From Haloarcula mannanilytica (GTDB lineage: Archaea; Halobacteriota; Halobacteria; Halobacteriales; Haloarculaceae): a stretch of 64,000 nucleotides of DNA. The position numbers and the translations under genes were made by a program. The stretch covers positions 1 to 64,000 of the forward strand of contig NZ_BIXZ01000002.1 of assembly GCF_005406125.1 (NCBI RefSeq), in the 5' to 3' direction. Shown here one piece after another: positions 1-8,566 of this stretch (the first letter of the stretch is position 1; the number at the start of each line of letters is the position of its first letter). The notes below the pieces were generated by a model that saw only the letters and a list, made by a program, of their open reading frames with translations, did no database searches and was not told the DNA's origin.

Positions 1-125
1 ATCGCGGTCTGTAGGGTAGTTTGGCCACGTGTTACTGAGCTATATGCCACGAGTCTAAACTCGTGCGACTAGCATGGCTAAATCGGACTCCGATAGCAAT
101 GGCCTCCGGCAGGATCAACCGGAAT
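1..125 (-). rRNA. rrs: 16S ribosomal RNA, 5' end only (partial)
   Basis: Read on the minus strand, the stretch begins at base 125 with the archaeal 16S start ATTCCGGTTGATCCTGCCGG and continues with the conserved helices that include GTGGCATATAGCTCAGTAAC. The gene runs off the left edge of the window, so only about 125 nucleotides are present. The rest of the operon (usually 16S, tRNA-Ala, 23S, 5S in haloarchaea) lies outside. The sequence resembles Haloarcula more than Halobacterium or Haloferax, which is recall and not a search result. Confidence 0.97.
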
Positions 126-215
126 GTATCCCGGCACAATGCCGGGGGGTTAGGCGGGATCACACCCGATAAAGGGTGTGGTCGCTATCGAAGGGTGTTC
201 GAGGACACCCGTCGA
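126..215 (-). other. 16S rRNA 5' leader with processing hairpins
   Basis: Immediately upstream of the 16S start are three short inverted repeats: CCCGGCA/TGCCGGG around 130-146, CACCC/GGGTG at 163-178, and GGGTGT/ACACCC around 191-209. In haloarchaea the 16S precursor is cut at a bulge-helix-bulge formed between leader and trailer. The trailer is outside the window, so which of these belongs to that helix cannot be decided here. Confidence 0.6.
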
Positions 216-317
216 CCGAGTGTCACCGAACTATCAGGGCTAACATCAGATCCCATCTTGACGGCGGACCGCAGGGGTGGAATCCTCATTTCTTCGGACC
301 TGATTGTTGTCTCGAAG

Positions 318-340
318 CCACCATAAAGGCTTCGAGTTTC
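318..340 (-). promoter_or_regulatory. possible fourth rrn promoter, different type
   Basis: Minus-strand CTCGAAGCCTTTATGGTGGC has a TTTATG box behind a CGAAG element, similar in arrangement to Haloferax-type rRNA promoters and different from the three TTAA-type copies upstream. The same stretch is also an inverted repeat (CTCGAAGCC/GGCTTCGAG), so it may be only a leader hairpin. Confidence 0.35.
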
Positions 341-402
341 GTTGGCGAGTCGGTCCCGCCTGGTCCGTGTCGGCAGGGGTTCGATGTCCCCGACCGAACG
401 TC

Positions 403-447
403 GTTCGCGTTCATTCCGAATACCCTGTTACACTTAAGGGCATCGGA
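403..447 (-). promoter_or_regulatory. rrn promoter, gene-proximal copy of tandem repeat
   Basis: On the minus strand the box-A-like CCCTTAAGTG (431-440) is preceded by TCCGATG and followed by TAACAGGGTATTCGGAATGA, then CGCGAACG where transcription is expected to begin. The copy at 484-527 is almost identical. Tandem promoters with TTAA cores and this layout are known for haloarchaeal rRNA operons. Confidence 0.85.
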
Positions 448-483
448 GTGGGACTCACGTCGAACCGCACGACGTGAGCGACC

Positions 484-527
484 TTCGCGTTCATTCCGAA
501 TACCCTGTTACACTTAAGGGCGTCGGA
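484..527 (-). promoter_or_regulatory. rrn promoter, middle copy of tandem repeat
   Basis: Minus-strand CCCTTAAGTG (511-520) lies in the same context as the proximal copy, exactly 80 bases away. Between the two copies the sequence is identical across the core from the GCGTT end to CTTAAGGGC, and differs by one base (g for a) just upstream of the box. Confidence 0.85.
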
Positions 528-562
528 ACGAGTCCGTTCGTCCGGGGGCGTCGGCCCCTGAC

Positions 563-611
563 CGCGTTCGCATTTCATTCCGATGAGTGAGCCACACTTA
601 ACCCCGTCGAA
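563..611 (-). promoter_or_regulatory. rrn promoter, distal diverged copy
   Basis: Minus-strand TTCGACGGGGTTAAGTGTGG (about 591-610) followed by CATCGGAATGAAATGCGAACG keeps the TTCGA, TTAAGTGT and GGAATGA..GCGAACG elements of the other two copies but has diverged between them. Promoters of this operon therefore extend about 490 bases upstream of the 16S gene. Confidence 0.75.
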
Positions 612-785
612 GGGAGTCGCCTACGGGAAGTGATTACACGGGTGTGAGTGTTGCACACGACTACAGACGGCCAGTACGGCTTATCCGAAGTGAGTACCTG
701 AGATGGAGCAGTAGTTCTCGCGCGCACGTGGGCGCGGAGCGACCGCTACCGATCGAAAGGTCACCGAAAATGTCGAGACCGCGAC

Positions 786-1094
786 CTAGATCTCGTCTAG
801 GTGTTCGACGCCCTGCTTCGAGACGTTCCCTTTCGTGATGTCGCCGGGCATCCAGTCGGGTTTGTCGTCCGGGGCCTCCTCGACCCATGCCCACGCTTCG
901 TAGATGTGGACCTTGTGGGTCCCCTTCTCGCGTAGTCGTATCTCTTCGGGGTCAGCCTGGTCCTCGCCGTCGGCCGGATCGAGTCGGCGAGCTGCCTTCA
1001 GCGCAGCCTGCCGAGGTGTTCCGCCCGAGAAGACGCTCGATTCGTCACCGTCTTCACGCAGTGCGAAGTTGCGCTTGTCACTGTCGGGTGCCAT
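786..1094 (-). CDS. non-histone chromosomal protein MC1
   Basis: The 102-residue product matches the MC1 family of small archaeal DNA-binding proteins that bend and compact DNA. Visible signatures are KRNFALRE near the start, VFSGGTPRQAALKAARRL, EIRLREKGTHKVHIYEAW, and the DWMPGDI segment near the C-terminus. The ATG at 1094 gives the family's usual N-terminus (MAPDSDKRNFAL); an upstream start would add 19 unrelated residues. A box TATATTTAT at 1135-1143 predicts a transcript with a short leader. The gene is transcribed toward the rRNA promoters, ending about 175 bases before the outermost one. The halophile protein has an acidic central insert (DPADGEDQADPEE) compared with methanogen MC1. 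Confidence 0.93.
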   Translation of the reverse strand: MAPDSDKRNFALREDGDESSVFSGGTPRQAALKAARRLDPADGEDQADPEEIRLREKGTHKVHIYEAWAWVEEAPDDKPDWMPGDITKGNVSKQGVEHLDEI

Positions 1095-1134
1095 GGTTTT
1101 CACCGCTCCATGCCAATTCAGCACATGCCAGAAC

Positions 1135-1143
1135 ATAAATATA
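1135..1143 (-). promoter_or_regulatory. TATA box of the MC1 gene
   Basis: Minus-strand TATATTTAT lies about 45 bases upstream of the MC1 start codon, predicting a leader of roughly 18 bases. It is preceded by GGGGGG, a plausible but not typical BRE. Confidence 0.6.
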
Positions 1144-1342
1144 CCCCCCAATTCGCCTTCCGTCGGCGGATACTTTTATAAACGAGGACCGAAGTGGACC
1201 CGTTCGAACCCTCAAACCGGCTGATTCAGACCGAAAATTCGGGGTTATGTCGTCACGCGCGCTCACGAAACCGCCAGCCAGCGGCCGGCGGCACGGTAGA
1301 CTTAAGTGTATCCTGCAGTGAAGTGCGGAGTAGGATAGCGCG

Positions 1343-1540
1343 ATGGTGCGAAAGAAGAAGCTCAGCCCGAGTGGCGCCAAAGATGAGGACGGCGAGTACC
1401 ACAACGTACATATCAACATCCACGAAGACGAGCTAGCCGTCGCCGGGATGGAGATCGGCGACGAGGTGTTCGTTCGCGTCCGGGACAACAAGATTATCAT
1501 CCAGAAGGCCGACCCCGAAGAGGTCGAACACGACTTTTGA
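1343..1540 (+). CDS. small AbrB/SpoVT-like DNA-binding protein
   Basis: A 65-residue protein with a charged N-terminus (MVRKKKLSPS) followed by a swapped-hairpin-like core. AVAGMEIGDEVFVRVRDNKI has the pattern of alternating hydrophobics around a G-D turn that is typical of SpoVT-AbrB domains, which bind DNA as dimers and often act as antitoxins or transition regulators. No toxin gene is adjacent: pyrD follows after about 105 bases. A TTAAG box at about 1300-1304 fits a short leader. The family assignment rests on the hairpin pattern alone. Confidence 0.7.
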   Translation: MVRKKKLSPSGAKDEDGEYHNVHINIHEDELAVAGMEIGDEVFVRVRDNKIIIQKADPEEVEHDF

Positions 1541-1645
1541 GGCACCATCGACGGTGACACAGTGCCACCGGGCAGAGCTACCGGGGCAAACGCCCGATAC
1601 CAGTCGGTCACCACAGTTCTTCGAGCCAACTGAACCACCCACACA

Positions 1646-2698
1646 ATGAGACCCTACGATATCGCGAAACCACTCCTGTTTGCCCTGCCAGCAGAGACTG
1701 CTAACCGGAGCGTCCACCGACTGCTGGCGGCAGTCGACGGAACGCGGGTCGCCGACGCGATGGCCGACCGCTACACCGTCGCTGACGACCGACTCGCCGT
1801 GGAGGCGTTCGGCCACACCTTCGACAACCCCGTCGGGGTCGCCGCCGGGTTCGACAAGAACGCCACCATCCCCGGAGCGCTGGCGTCGCTCGGCTTCGGC
1901 TTCGCCGAGGTCGGCGGCGTCACGGCCGAGCCACAGGCCGGCAACGCCCGCCCGCGGATGTTCCGGCTCAAAGAGGACGAGGCCATCATCAACCGGATGG
2001 GGCTGAACAACGACGGAGCCATCGTCATCGGCGAGCGGCTGAAAAACGTCGACGCGCCGTTCCCAGTCGGCGTCAACATCGCCAAGACGGAACATGTCGG
2101 AACAGACGAAGCCCCCGAGGACTACCGGACTACGTACGACCACGTCGCCGAGGGCGGAGACTTCTTCGTGGTCAACGTCTCCTGTCCCAACTCCGAGGGG
2201 TTCGAGGAGCTCCAGAACCGCGACGCGATGGAAGCCATCCTCGGCGAACTCCAGGACGCGGGCGCGGCCCCGCTACTCGTGAAGCTCTCGCCTGACCTCC
2301 CCGAACCGGCGGTCGAGGACGCGCTGGACCTGGTGACCGAACTCGACCTGGACGGCGTCGTTGCGACGAACACGACGACGGAACGGCCCGCCAGCCTTCG
2401 CTCGCCAAACGCCGTCGAGACGGGCGGCCTCTCCGGGAAGCCAATCGAGAACGAGGCGACAGAGATGGTCAGGTTCGTCGCCGAGCGCGTCGACGTGCCC
2501 GTCGTCGGCGTCGGTGGCGTCTCGACACCCGAGGGCGCATACCGCAAGATCCGGGCCGGGGCCTCGCTCGTCCAGTTATACACCGGCCTGGTGTACCGCG
2601 GCCCGTCCATCGCCCGCGAGATCAACGAAGGACTGCTCGACCTGCTCGCGGAGGACGGCTTCGACTCCGTCGAAGACGCCGTCGGTGCGGACCTGTAA
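1646..2698 (+). CDS. pyrD: dihydroorotate dehydrogenase (quinone), class 2
   Basis: PyrD oxidises dihydroorotate to orotate, the fourth step of pyrimidine synthesis, passing electrons to quinone. The 350-residue length and N-terminal extension (RPYDIAKPLLFALPAETANR) are those of the membrane-associated class 2 enzyme. The FMN barrel shows NPVGVAAGFDKN, the GFGFAEVGGVT strand, the FFVVNVSCPNSEGFEELQ active-site loop, the LVKLSPDLPE lysine strand, TNTTTERP, and the phosphate-binding VVGVGGVSTPEGAYRKIRAGASLVQLYTG. It stands alone with no other pyr gene nearby; the RDD protein gene begins 39 bases downstream. Confidence 0.96.
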   Translation: MRPYDIAKPLLFALPAETANRSVHRLLAAVDGTRVADAMADRYTVADDRLAVEAFGHTFDNPVGVAAGFDKNATIPGALASLGFGFAEVGGVTAEPQAGNARPRMFRLKEDEAIINRMGLNNDGAIVIGERLKNVDAPFPVGVNIAKTEHVGTDEAPEDYRTTYDHVAEGGDFFVVNVSCPNSEGFEELQNRDAMEAILGELQDAGAAPLLVKLSPDLPEPAVEDALDLVTELDLDGVVATNTTTERPASLRSPNAVETGGLSGKPIENEATEMVRFVAERVDVPVVGVGGVSTPEGAYRKIRAGASLVQLYTGLVYRGPSIAREINEGLLDLLAEDGFDSVEDAVGADL

Positions 2699-2737
2699 CT
2701 GGTGAATCTTGAAGTACGGGTGCAGCGAACCGCCGGT

Positions 2738-3217
2738 ATGACCGCCAATCCACGCACCCTGCACATCGCCGCCTGGGACGACCGATTTCTCGCGTGGCTC
2801 CTCGATATCCTTCTCGTCGGTATCGCCCTCTCCGCACTGGGTGAGGCTGCAGGCGTATTCTCACTCCTGACCGGTAGCCTCTCAGCGACCACGCCGTTCA
2901 CCGGTCTGAACGGCCTCGGACTGTTCGTCTACTGGACGGTCCTCGAAGGTCGGCAAGGCCAGTCAGCCGGCAAAATGGTCATGAACATCGCCGTCACGGA
3001 CGAGCGTGGCGACGCTATCGACTACGGGACGGCGGCCATCGAGAGCTTCGGGAAGGCGTTCCTGCTCCCCATAGACATCCTCGTCGGCTGGCTGGCCTAC
3101 GAGAAGGAAGGACTGCGGCTGTTCAACAAGCTCTCCTCGACTATCGTCATCGAAACCGACGAAGCGGAGACCGGGAAACCGAGTGACGTGGAGTACGTGT
3201 ATCCAGACGAAAGGTAG
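2738..3217 (+). CDS. RDD family membrane protein
   Basis: A 159-residue protein with three predicted membrane helices (about residues 17-40, 60-78 and 105-122). The first helix begins with the diagnostic RFLAWLLDILLVG, the R-x-x-x-x-x-x-D pattern of RDD proteins. The second ends in the VYWTVLEGRQGQSAGKMVMNI segment typical of the family. Function is unknown for the family as a whole; transport roles have been proposed for some members. The ATG at 2738 is preferred over an upstream in-frame GTG because the hydrophobic region aligns with family N-termini. Confidence 0.85.
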   Translation: MTANPRTLHIAAWDDRFLAWLLDILLVGIALSALGEAAGVFSLLTGSLSATTPFTGLNGLGLFVYWTVLEGRQGQSAGKMVMNIAVTDERGDAIDYGTAAIESFGKAFLLPIDILVGWLAYEKEGLRLFNKLSSTIVIETDEAETGKPSDVEYVYPDER

Positions 3218-3271
3218 CGCAAAGCGGGTGGGGCAAAGAGAACCGAGCGTTCGCTTCGCTCGCTGCCGAAC

Positions 3272-5014
3272 TTACTCCAGCGCGTCCAGTCGGAACTCGA
3301 AGGCCGCGACCGGCAGTTCCAAGTCGTGCTCGACGAGCACTTTCGGGTGAATCTCGCCGATGACGCCGACCGATTCCCCATCGAGGACTACCTCAGCGGC
3401 ACGGCCGTCGATGAACGACGGATGCGTGGTCGGGGGCGTTTCGAGGTCCTTGTCGAAGGCGTCGGCGAGCGCCTGCAGGCGAGCCTTGGCGTCCTCGTAG
3501 GAGGCGTCCGTGCGCGCGAGCGCGGCCGCGACGGTACGGTGTTCAGCGACGCCGGTGTTCTCAGAGTCATCAAGGCCAGCGGCGAGTCCGATTTCGGCGA
3601 GGTCCTGTGGGTAGCTCCGATGCGTGTTGTTCTCTAAGACCATCATGATGGACGGCAACGCCCACGTCCGGAGGATGGTGTAGTCCTCGCTGTAGGGCTC
3701 CTGGATGGTGACCGGGTCGGCCAGTCCGACGGCGTCCCCGCCAGTATTGTCGGGAGACAGCCCCATCCGCTCGAAGTTTTCGGCCTCGTTTATCATGTGG
3801 AAGTTCAGCAGGTCCTCGAAGCCCAGTCCAACGAGCGCGTCGCGGGCGGCGTCCTCCAGCCGCGAGCGGTCGTGGCGGCCACCGACCGTCGAGACATCCG
3901 GGTACGTCGGTTCGAGGCTGTTGAACCCGAGCGCGCGGCCGATGTCGTCGATGATATCGAGCGGGTGGATGACATCGACACGGTAGGGCGGAATCTCCAC
4001 CTCGTAGGCGACGCCGTCGTCGGATTCCGTCTCTGTGGCGTCGAGGCCGGCCCGCTCGGCGTAGTCGATGACCTCCCGGCTGTCGAGTGAGACGCCGAGA
4101 ATGGATTCGATGCGGTCATGCGTGACCGTCTTGGTCCGCACGGTGAAGTCCGGGCGTTCCAGGGTCTTGCCGGCGTACTCGCCGGGCGCGTCGTCGGCGT
4201 AGGACACGTCGACCTTCTCGACCTGGCCGCCGCGGGCGGCGAGCGCGTAGCAGACGATGTTGCACATGTGGTCGATGGTCCACTGGTCGGTCCCGGTCAT
4301 CTCGATGAACAGGTCCCGGGAGTCGACGCTGACCTCGGTCCGGCGGCCGTTGATGACTGGTGGGAACGAGAACAGCCCGATGGCGTCGTAGATGGCTGGC
4401 ACGCGGTCGAAGTCGGCAACGAGGTCGCCGTAAGTCTGGCCGGTCTCGTGGGAGTCGATGACCTCACTGGGGGTCATCTCCGCGTCGGCGTCCAGCGGGA
4501 CGAACGTCGCCTCGTCGGGATCGGCGCTGGTGTAGGTGATGGACTTGCCCGTCTCGTCCGTGACCGAATCGCCTTTCAGCATCGTGAGGTCGTGAACCCC
4601 AATCGCGCCTTTCGCCCGCTTGCGTCCCATCGTCGCGTGGAGCTTCTCCTGCAGTTGGATAAGCGACTCCAGCGCAGCTTCATCCAGGTCCAGCCCGCGG
4701 ACGATAGCGCCGGTGACGTACGGGCGCTCGTCGGGCTGGTCCTCGACCTCGATGGTCCAGTCTGCGCTGTTCGTGTTGGGGACCTCCACCCCGCGGTCGT
4801 CGCCGTAGTGGTAGCGCAGCGACCGCGCGACACCTTCGACGGAGAGGCGGTCCAGTCTATCGGGCGCGAACTCCAGTTGGAACTCGTCGTCCTCGGTCCA
4901 GCCCTCGAACTCCAGCCCGAGGTCGAACAGGTCCGATTTGAGTTCGTCGTCGTCTTTCTCGTCGTGGCCGGTCAGATACCGCAGTTCGTCGGGATCGACA
5001 TCGACGACCGGCAT
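3272..5014 (-). CDS. pheT: phenylalanyl-tRNA synthetase beta subunit
   Basis: The 580-residue product is the beta chain of the alpha2-beta2 PheRS that charges tRNA-Phe. It has the archaeal/eukaryal layout: an N-terminal MPVVDVDPDELRYLTG segment, the B3/B4 tRNA-recognition region containing ARGGQVEKVDVSY, a B5 helical domain (VSLDSREVIDYAERAGL, EIPPYRVDVIHPLDIIDDIGRALGF), and the synthetase-like C-terminal fold ending in the VGVIGEIHPKVLVEHDLELPVAAFEF region. The usual archaeal length is about 550; acidic inserts account for the difference. Its start overlaps the pheS stop by one base (TGATG), so the two are translationally coupled. Confidence 0.96.
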   Translation of the reverse strand: MPVVDVDPDELRYLTGHDEKDDDELKSDLFDLGLEFEGWTEDDEFQLEFAPDRLDRLSVEGVARSLRYHYGDDRGVEVPNTNSADWTIEVEDQPDERPYVTGAIVRGLDLDEAALESLIQLQEKLHATMGRKRAKGAIGVHDLTMLKGDSVTDETGKSITYTSADPDEATFVPLDADAEMTPSEVIDSHETGQTYGDLVADFDRVPAIYDAIGLFSFPPVINGRRTEVSVDSRDLFIEMTGTDQWTIDHMCNIVCYALAARGGQVEKVDVSYADDAPGEYAGKTLERPDFTVRTKTVTHDRIESILGVSLDSREVIDYAERAGLDATETESDDGVAYEVEIPPYRVDVIHPLDIIDDIGRALGFNSLEPTYPDVSTVGGRHDRSRLEDAARDALVGLGFEDLLNFHMINEAENFERMGLSPDNTGGDAVGLADPVTIQEPYSEDYTILRTWALPSIMMVLENNTHRSYPQDLAEIGLAAGLDDSENTGVAEHRTVAAALARTDASYEDAKARLQALADAFDKDLETPPTTHPSFIDGRAAEVVLDGESVGVIGEIHPKVLVEHDLELPVAAFEFRLDALE

Positions 5015-6525
5015 CAGCGCATCACCTCCGTCTCCCGCAGCAGTTCAAGGTCACACAGCGTCCCGTGTACGTCCCGGATGTCTTCGAAGCCATACATGAG
5101 CATGAGTAGTCGTTCGAGCGAGAGACCCCACGCCATCACGTCGCAGTCGACGCCAAGCGGCGTGAGCACCTCGTCGCGGAAGATACCGGAGTTGCCGACC
5201 TCGACGACCTCGCCGGTCTCGGGGTGGGTACCGAACAGCTCGAAGCTCGGCTCCGTGTAGGGGTTGTAGTGGGGCTTGAACTCCAGATCGGTGATGCCGA
5301 ACTGCTCGTAGAACTCCGTGAATGTCCCCATCAGGTCCCGCACAGAGAGGTCTTCGGCCATCACCCACCCCTCGATCTGGAAGAACTCAAGAAGGTGGGT
5401 CGGGTCGAGCGTATCGTTGCGGTACACCTTCTCGACGCTGAAGTAGCGCTCGGGCGGGTCCAGTTCGCCGACCTGGTGGCCCGAGAGATAGCGCATCGAC
5501 AGCGAGGTGGTGTGGCCCCGCAGGTCCATCCCGCGGGCGATGTCCTCGGTCCAGGGCGAGTGATACCCCTCGCCGTCGGGGCCGACGCCCTCCTTATGGG
5601 CTGAACGAACCCGTTCGACGAGGTCGTCGGGTAGGTCGTGAATCTCGTCAGGTTGTTCCAGCGCAAACTGGTCCCAGTGGGTCCGAGCCGGGTGGTCCTG
5701 TGGCATGAACAGGCAGTCATTGATCCAGAACTGGGCGTCGGCGTGGGGGCCTTCCATCTCGGAAAAGCCCATCCCGACCAGCGTGTCCTTCACGCGGTTG
5801 GCCGTCTGGCGGAGGATGTGCTCCTTGCCGTGGCTCACGTCCTCGGCGTCGGCCTCGACGTTGTACTCGGTGAAAGCTACGTCTTCCCACTCGCCGCTTG
5901 TGAGCAGCTCGGGGGTGAGCTGATCGACGGTTTCGGCGGCCTCGACGCCCTCCATCAGCGCGGTGACGCCGTCGTCGGTGAGCCGGACCGAACGAACAGT
6001 CTCCTCGCGGACATCGAGGAGGCCGCGCCGCTCAAGCTGGTCGAGCGCGTCCGCGTCGGCGTCTTCAACGCGGCCGTCGGCGACCGCCTCCAGCGCCAGC
6101 ATCTCGGGGTCCGATCCGGTGTCAGCGTCGGGGTTAGCCGTGATCTCGCCGCTGTCGATCTCACCGTAGGCCTTGCGGGCGTAGTTCGAGAGTGCGATGT
6201 CGACCGCACCGCCGTCGAGGCCCGAGGCCCCGATGGCCTGCCCCATCTGGACCGGGCCGTCGGCCGCGCCGGCGTCGATAGCTGCCTCGTAGAGGTCCTG
6301 CTCCGGCAGGCTCTCACGGACGTACCGGTCGCCCTCCTCGGTGAGTTCGTAGTGTTCCAGCGTCTCCTCGGCGACGGACACCAGTCCGTCGGCTTCGAGT
6401 TCGAACGCCGCTCTGGTGGCCGCTTCCGGTTTGAGGTCGGCGTCCGCGGCCACGTCGTCGATGCGCCTGTCTTCCTGTGCGTCGGCGGCCTGCAGGACGG
6501 CCACCTGTGCCTGTGGTCGTTTCAT
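5014..6525 (-). CDS. pheS: phenylalanyl-tRNA synthetase alpha subunit
   Basis: The 503-residue catalytic subunit has N-terminal winged-helix DNA-binding-like folds (about residues 1-200), typical of archaeal and eukaryal PheRS alpha, followed by the class II aminoacylation core. Visible are motif 2 surroundings (VEKVYRNDTLDPTHLLEFFQIEGW), the F-P-H/N-P-Y-T-E-P-S-FE stretch of the phenylalanine pocket (FKPHYNPYTEPSFE), and motif 3 (AWGLSLERLLMLMYG). The start codon lies 27 bases downstream of a GTTATCC box (6547-6553), indicating a leaderless message. pheT follows in the same operon. The 273 bases between this gene and trpS hold a short hairpin (GGATTCGGA/TCCGAG near 6712-6726) and no gene. 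Confidence 0.96.
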   Translation of the reverse strand: MKRPQAQVAVLQAADAQEDRRIDDVAADADLKPEAATRAAFELEADGLVSVAEETLEHYELTEEGDRYVRESLPEQDLYEAAIDAGAADGPVQMGQAIGASGLDGGAVDIALSNYARKAYGEIDSGEITANPDADTGSDPEMLALEAVADGRVEDADADALDQLERRGLLDVREETVRSVRLTDDGVTALMEGVEAAETVDQLTPELLTSGEWEDVAFTEYNVEADAEDVSHGKEHILRQTANRVKDTLVGMGFSEMEGPHADAQFWINDCLFMPQDHPARTHWDQFALEQPDEIHDLPDDLVERVRSAHKEGVGPDGEGYHSPWTEDIARGMDLRGHTTSLSMRYLSGHQVGELDPPERYFSVEKVYRNDTLDPTHLLEFFQIEGWVMAEDLSVRDLMGTFTEFYEQFGITDLEFKPHYNPYTEPSFELFGTHPETGEVVEVGNSGIFRDEVLTPLGVDCDVMAWGLSLERLLMLMYGFEDIRDVHGTLCDLELLRETEVMR

Positions 6526-6546
6526 ACGGGTGTCTCGGTCTTGTGG

Positions 6547-6553
6547 GGATAAC
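6547..6553 (-). promoter_or_regulatory. TATA box of pheST
   Basis: Minus-strand GTTATCC is centred 26-27 bases upstream of the pheS ATG, so the pheST transcript is predicted to be leaderless. Confidence 0.55.
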
Positions 6554-6798
6554 CGCGGGTCGCTCAGTTAACGGTTCTCACTTCCTGCTCGCGGTTTCGT
6601 CCGCCCGCGCCTCTCGACGCCGCCGGAGTCCACGCGCGCTCAGGCAGCGAAAAAGAAGCCGAACCCCGGACTGTCGACTGGCTGGCGAGCGACGCCTGGG
6701 TGGGATTCGGATACCATATCCGAGCGATTGTGACTACCAAATAAAAACGTTGCGCGTGTGATTGTCCCGACACGAGCCGACTGACTCCGCTCCAGCCC

Positions 6799-8448
6799 TC
6801 AGTCCGCACTCGTCCGCGCGCGGTCGGAGTCGAGGTCGATATCGAGTTCGTCGAGTTTGTCCTCCCACTCTTCGCGTTTCTCCTGGTGGTCTTCGAGGAA
6901 CTCCGCCATCAATTCGGCGGCCTGCTCCTTGCAGCCGCCACAGAGCCGTTCGCCGCCGACGCACTCATCGTACACCTCTTTGGCGAACTCATCGTCGTCG
7001 CCCGACAGCAGGTAGGCGTACAGCTCGTACACCGGGCATTCGTCGGCCTTCCCGCCCTTCTCGCGCTGTTCCTCGGCAGTGGAGCGGCCGCCAGTCGTGG
7101 CCGATTTGACCTTGTCGTAGCCGTCCTCGGGGTCATCAAGCAGTGAGATGTGCGAGGCCGGAATCGAGGAGGACATCTTGCCGCCGGTGAGCCCGGTCAT
7201 GAACCGGTGGTAGATAGACGAGGGCGGCTGGAAGCCGTAGCCGCCAGTGTCGAGTTCGACCTGCCGGGCCAGTTCTTCGGCCTCGGCGTGGTCCAGGTCG
7301 AAGGTGTCGATGTGCTCGTCGTACACTCGCTTCTCGCCGTCGATGGCCTCGATGAGCGCCTCGAACGCCGCGTCGGTGGCGTTGCGGTCGAGGAAGCGAA
7401 TCCGCGGGCGGAGCGGCTCCTTCCCTGCCTCGTCGAGTTTGGCGACGACGGACTCGCGGGCGTCGGCAGGTGCTGGCTGGTGGTCGCGCAGCCAGTCGGC
7501 GGCCTCGCCACAGCGGGGCCGGTCGGCGTCCTCGGCGTACTCCTCGCGGGCGTCGTAGGCCTGCCGGAGTAGGGTCCGCTCGACGGCGTCGGCCTCGAAA
7601 CTGGCAAACGCCTCCGTCACGCCGAAGTACCGCATCCGTGCCGCGAGGTCCCGCGCCAGCCGCATGTGCGGGTCCTGGTCCGGGCCGACGGGGATGACCG
7701 TCGGCTTCGGCTCGTCCAGTTGCGGGTAGAGGATATCGGCCATCTGCGTGACGACCGACTGCATGTGCGAGATGTCGGTCTCGCCGTCGAAGTCGTAGAT
7801 GGCCTGCAGCTCCGAGAAGTTCGCCTCCGCGCCGAGTTCGAACGCGAGGTCCTGCACCTCGCGGTTGTCGGACTGGCGGTACAGCGTCCCCTCGTCGGGG
7901 TCGAAACCGAGCGCCAGCAGCGAGAGGATGTAGTTCGTCGCGTGCTCGTCGATTTCGTCCCACGAGAGTCCGCGGGCGCTGTGGGCTTCGAGGTCCGCGA
8001 TGAGCGCGTAGGCGTCCCCGCCCTGCTGTTGATGCCAGATGATTTCGTCGAAGACGAGCTTGTGTCCGATGTGGGGGTCGCCGGTCGGCATGAACCCCGA
8101 CAGCGCGGCGAAGGGGTCGTCGTTGCGCATCGCGTCAGCGACCGGTCGGTAGTCCCGGTGGCCGAAGATGACCCCCCGGCGCATCAGGTAGTGCGGATTG
8201 GGGACTTCGGGCAGGACCTCGTCGAACGCCTCGATGCCGAACTGCTCGAACAGTTTGCGATAGTCGGCGATGGTCGAGGAGCCCCACGGGTCGAGCGTCG
8301 CCTCGTCGGCCCCTTCGGCCTCGGTGCCGCCGTCCGGGAGCACCGGTTCGCCGCCGGAGAGCGCGTCGGACTCCCGCCACTCTCCGCCCGACTGGCGGCG
8401 GTCCTCGTCGGGCGATGCGTCGTCGTGGTGGGAGTCGTCCGGTGTCAT
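6799..8448 (-). CDS. trpS: tryptophanyl-tRNA synthetase
   Basis: Class I synthetase of 549 residues charging tRNA-Trp. The signature motifs are HIGH at residues 126-129 (GDPHIGHK) and KMSSS at 424-428 (GGKMSSSIPAS). The core GPDQDPHMRLARDLA is the archaeal/eukaryal TrpRS pattern. An acidic, low-complexity N-terminal extension of about 70 residues and an acidic C-terminal tail are typical halophile additions. ATG at 8448 is chosen; an in-frame GTG at 8475 sits nearer to the CCTTTTTGC box (about 8501-8510) and would give nine extra residues, so the true start is open. endA lies 118 bases upstream in the same orientation. Confidence 0.95.
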   Translation of the reverse strand: MTPDDSHHDDASPDEDRRQSGGEWRESDALSGGEPVLPDGGTEAEGADEATLDPWGSSTIADYRKLFEQFGIEAFDEVLPEVPNPHYLMRRGVIFGHRDYRPVADAMRNDDPFAALSGFMPTGDPHIGHKLVFDEIIWHQQQGGDAYALIADLEAHSARGLSWDEIDEHATNYILSLLALGFDPDEGTLYRQSDNREVQDLAFELGAEANFSELQAIYDFDGETDISHMQSVVTQMADILYPQLDEPKPTVIPVGPDQDPHMRLARDLAARMRYFGVTEAFASFEADAVERTLLRQAYDAREEYAEDADRPRCGEAADWLRDHQPAPADARESVVAKLDEAGKEPLRPRIRFLDRNATDAAFEALIEAIDGEKRVYDEHIDTFDLDHAEAEELARQVELDTGGYGFQPPSSIYHRFMTGLTGGKMSSSIPASHISLLDDPEDGYDKVKSATTGGRSTAEEQREKGGKADECPVYELYAYLLSGDDDEFAKEVYDECVGGERLCGGCKEQAAELMAEFLEDHQEKREEWEDKLDELDIDLDSDRARTSAD

Positions 8449-8566
8449 GGCTGTGGTCGGCTCGCGGTGAGCCACGTTACAGGTGCTTTGGTTCCGGTCG
8501 GCGCAAAAAGGGTTCGTTTCGATACGCCGCCCAGGGCGGTGTCACAGCGGATGACAGGTGACCGAG

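Noticed and set aside
1170-1180. TTTTATAAA box between MC1 and the AbrB-like gene
   Set aside because: No start codon sits at the right distance on either strand. It may drive a small RNA, but nothing else supports it.
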